In this document: positions 63,750 to 64,000 of the stretch, in pieces
Position numbering within the stretch: the stretch's first letter is position 1
How the letters are laid out: every line of letters begins with the position of its first letter
Source of the DNA: Erinaceus europaeus
Lineage: Eukaryota > Chordata > Mammalia > Eulipotyphla > Erinaceidae
DNA length: 64,000 bases
Assembly (NCBI RefSeq): GCF_950295315.1
Contig: NC_080177.1
Coordinates: 78,574,089-78,638,088 of the forward strand
Reading direction: 5' to 3'
Program-made: the position numbers and the translations under genes
Notes under the pieces: generated by a model
What the model was told of the DNA's origin: nothing
Database searches by the model: none
Seen by the model: the letters and a program-made list of their open reading frames with translations, nothing else

Positions 63750-64000
63750 TTTGATTTTTATTTTATTTAAATTATTATTATTATTATTATTTTTACCACC
63801 AGGGTTATCACTGGGGCTCAGTGCTGGCCCTCCAAACCCGCTGCTCCTGAAGGCCATTTTTGTTTATTGGATGGAACAGAGAGAAATTGAAATAGGAGGA
63901 GGTAGAGAAGGAGAGAGAAAGATAGATACCTGCAGACCTGCTTCACTGCTTGTTAAGCTTCTTCCCCCTGGCAGGTGGGGAGTGGGGAGGTTCCAAACCC
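63750..64000 (-). repeat. SINE-C copy cut by the window end
   Basis: Reverse: (ATT)n, then ACCACCAGGGTTATCACTGG block and GAGAGAAATTGAAATAGGAG. The head complement lies beyond base 64000. Confidence 0.88.

Noticed and set aside
53542..64000. Search for the RGS6 exon just upstream of exon A (ending Tyr-Cys-Lys in human)
   Set aside because: No minus-strand sequence fitting these codons followed by a GT donor was found; the exon probably lies beyond the window.

Overview
This is mammalian intronic DNA, almost certainly from a hedgehog (Erinaceus or a close relative). The organism call rests on roughly 70 tRNA-derived SINEs that match my memory of the hedgehog ERI SINE families; it is recognition, not a database match. 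The only gene found is RGS6 (regulator of G-protein signalling 6, R7 subfamily), on the minus strand. Six internal coding exons lie at 53442-53541, 13050-13100, 9170-9276, 6183-6234, 4141-4205 and 646-722 (transcription order A to F). They join in one open frame of 452 nt with consistent phases and GT/AG splice sites. They encode the DEP domain and most of the DEP-helical extension (DHEX/R7H). The first coding exon lies beyond the right edge; the GGL and RGS domains lie beyond the left edge.

Layout: 1-13.1 kb holds five exons separated by introns of 1.9-3.8 kb, each with SINEs and L1 fragments. 13.1-53.4 kb is one intron of about 40.3 kb, densely filled with SINEs, nested L1 3' ends, microsatellites, an 816-bp hexamer array and three or four solo LTRs. 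46.8-54.4 kb lacks lineage-type SINEs and carries only old, diverged repeats plus exon A. 53.5-64 kb is the 5'-side intron, with more SINEs and an L1 3' end broken by a solo LTR.

Repeat labels used here (mine). SINE-A: head GGTAGCGCAGCGGGTTAAGC, tail with ACAAC and AATAA runs. SINE-B: head TGGCGCACCTGGTTAAGCGC, CCAATAAATAAA-type tail. SINE-C: the same kind of head plus an extra 3' block containing AGCCCCAGCGATAACCCTGG. SINE-D: contains CCATAAGCCAGAGCTGAGCA. SINE-E: older tRNA-derived element with a CCTTGCCATGC..GACCCAGGTT core and a CT-rich middle. L1-a: L1-like 3' segment containing GTGGTGGGAATTGTGTGGAG. L1-b: L1 3' end containing CTGTAATTGGTGTATTGCAC. Positions without a stated target-site duplication (TSD) are good to about 10-20 bp.

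I found no CRISPR array, prokaryotic operon or undescribed protein system. The most unusual items are a head-to-tail SINE dimer inserted as one unit, the phase-perfect hexamer array inside an old SINE, a related pair of solo LTRs with 6-bp TSDs, and several insertions into insertions that can be dated by their TSDs.
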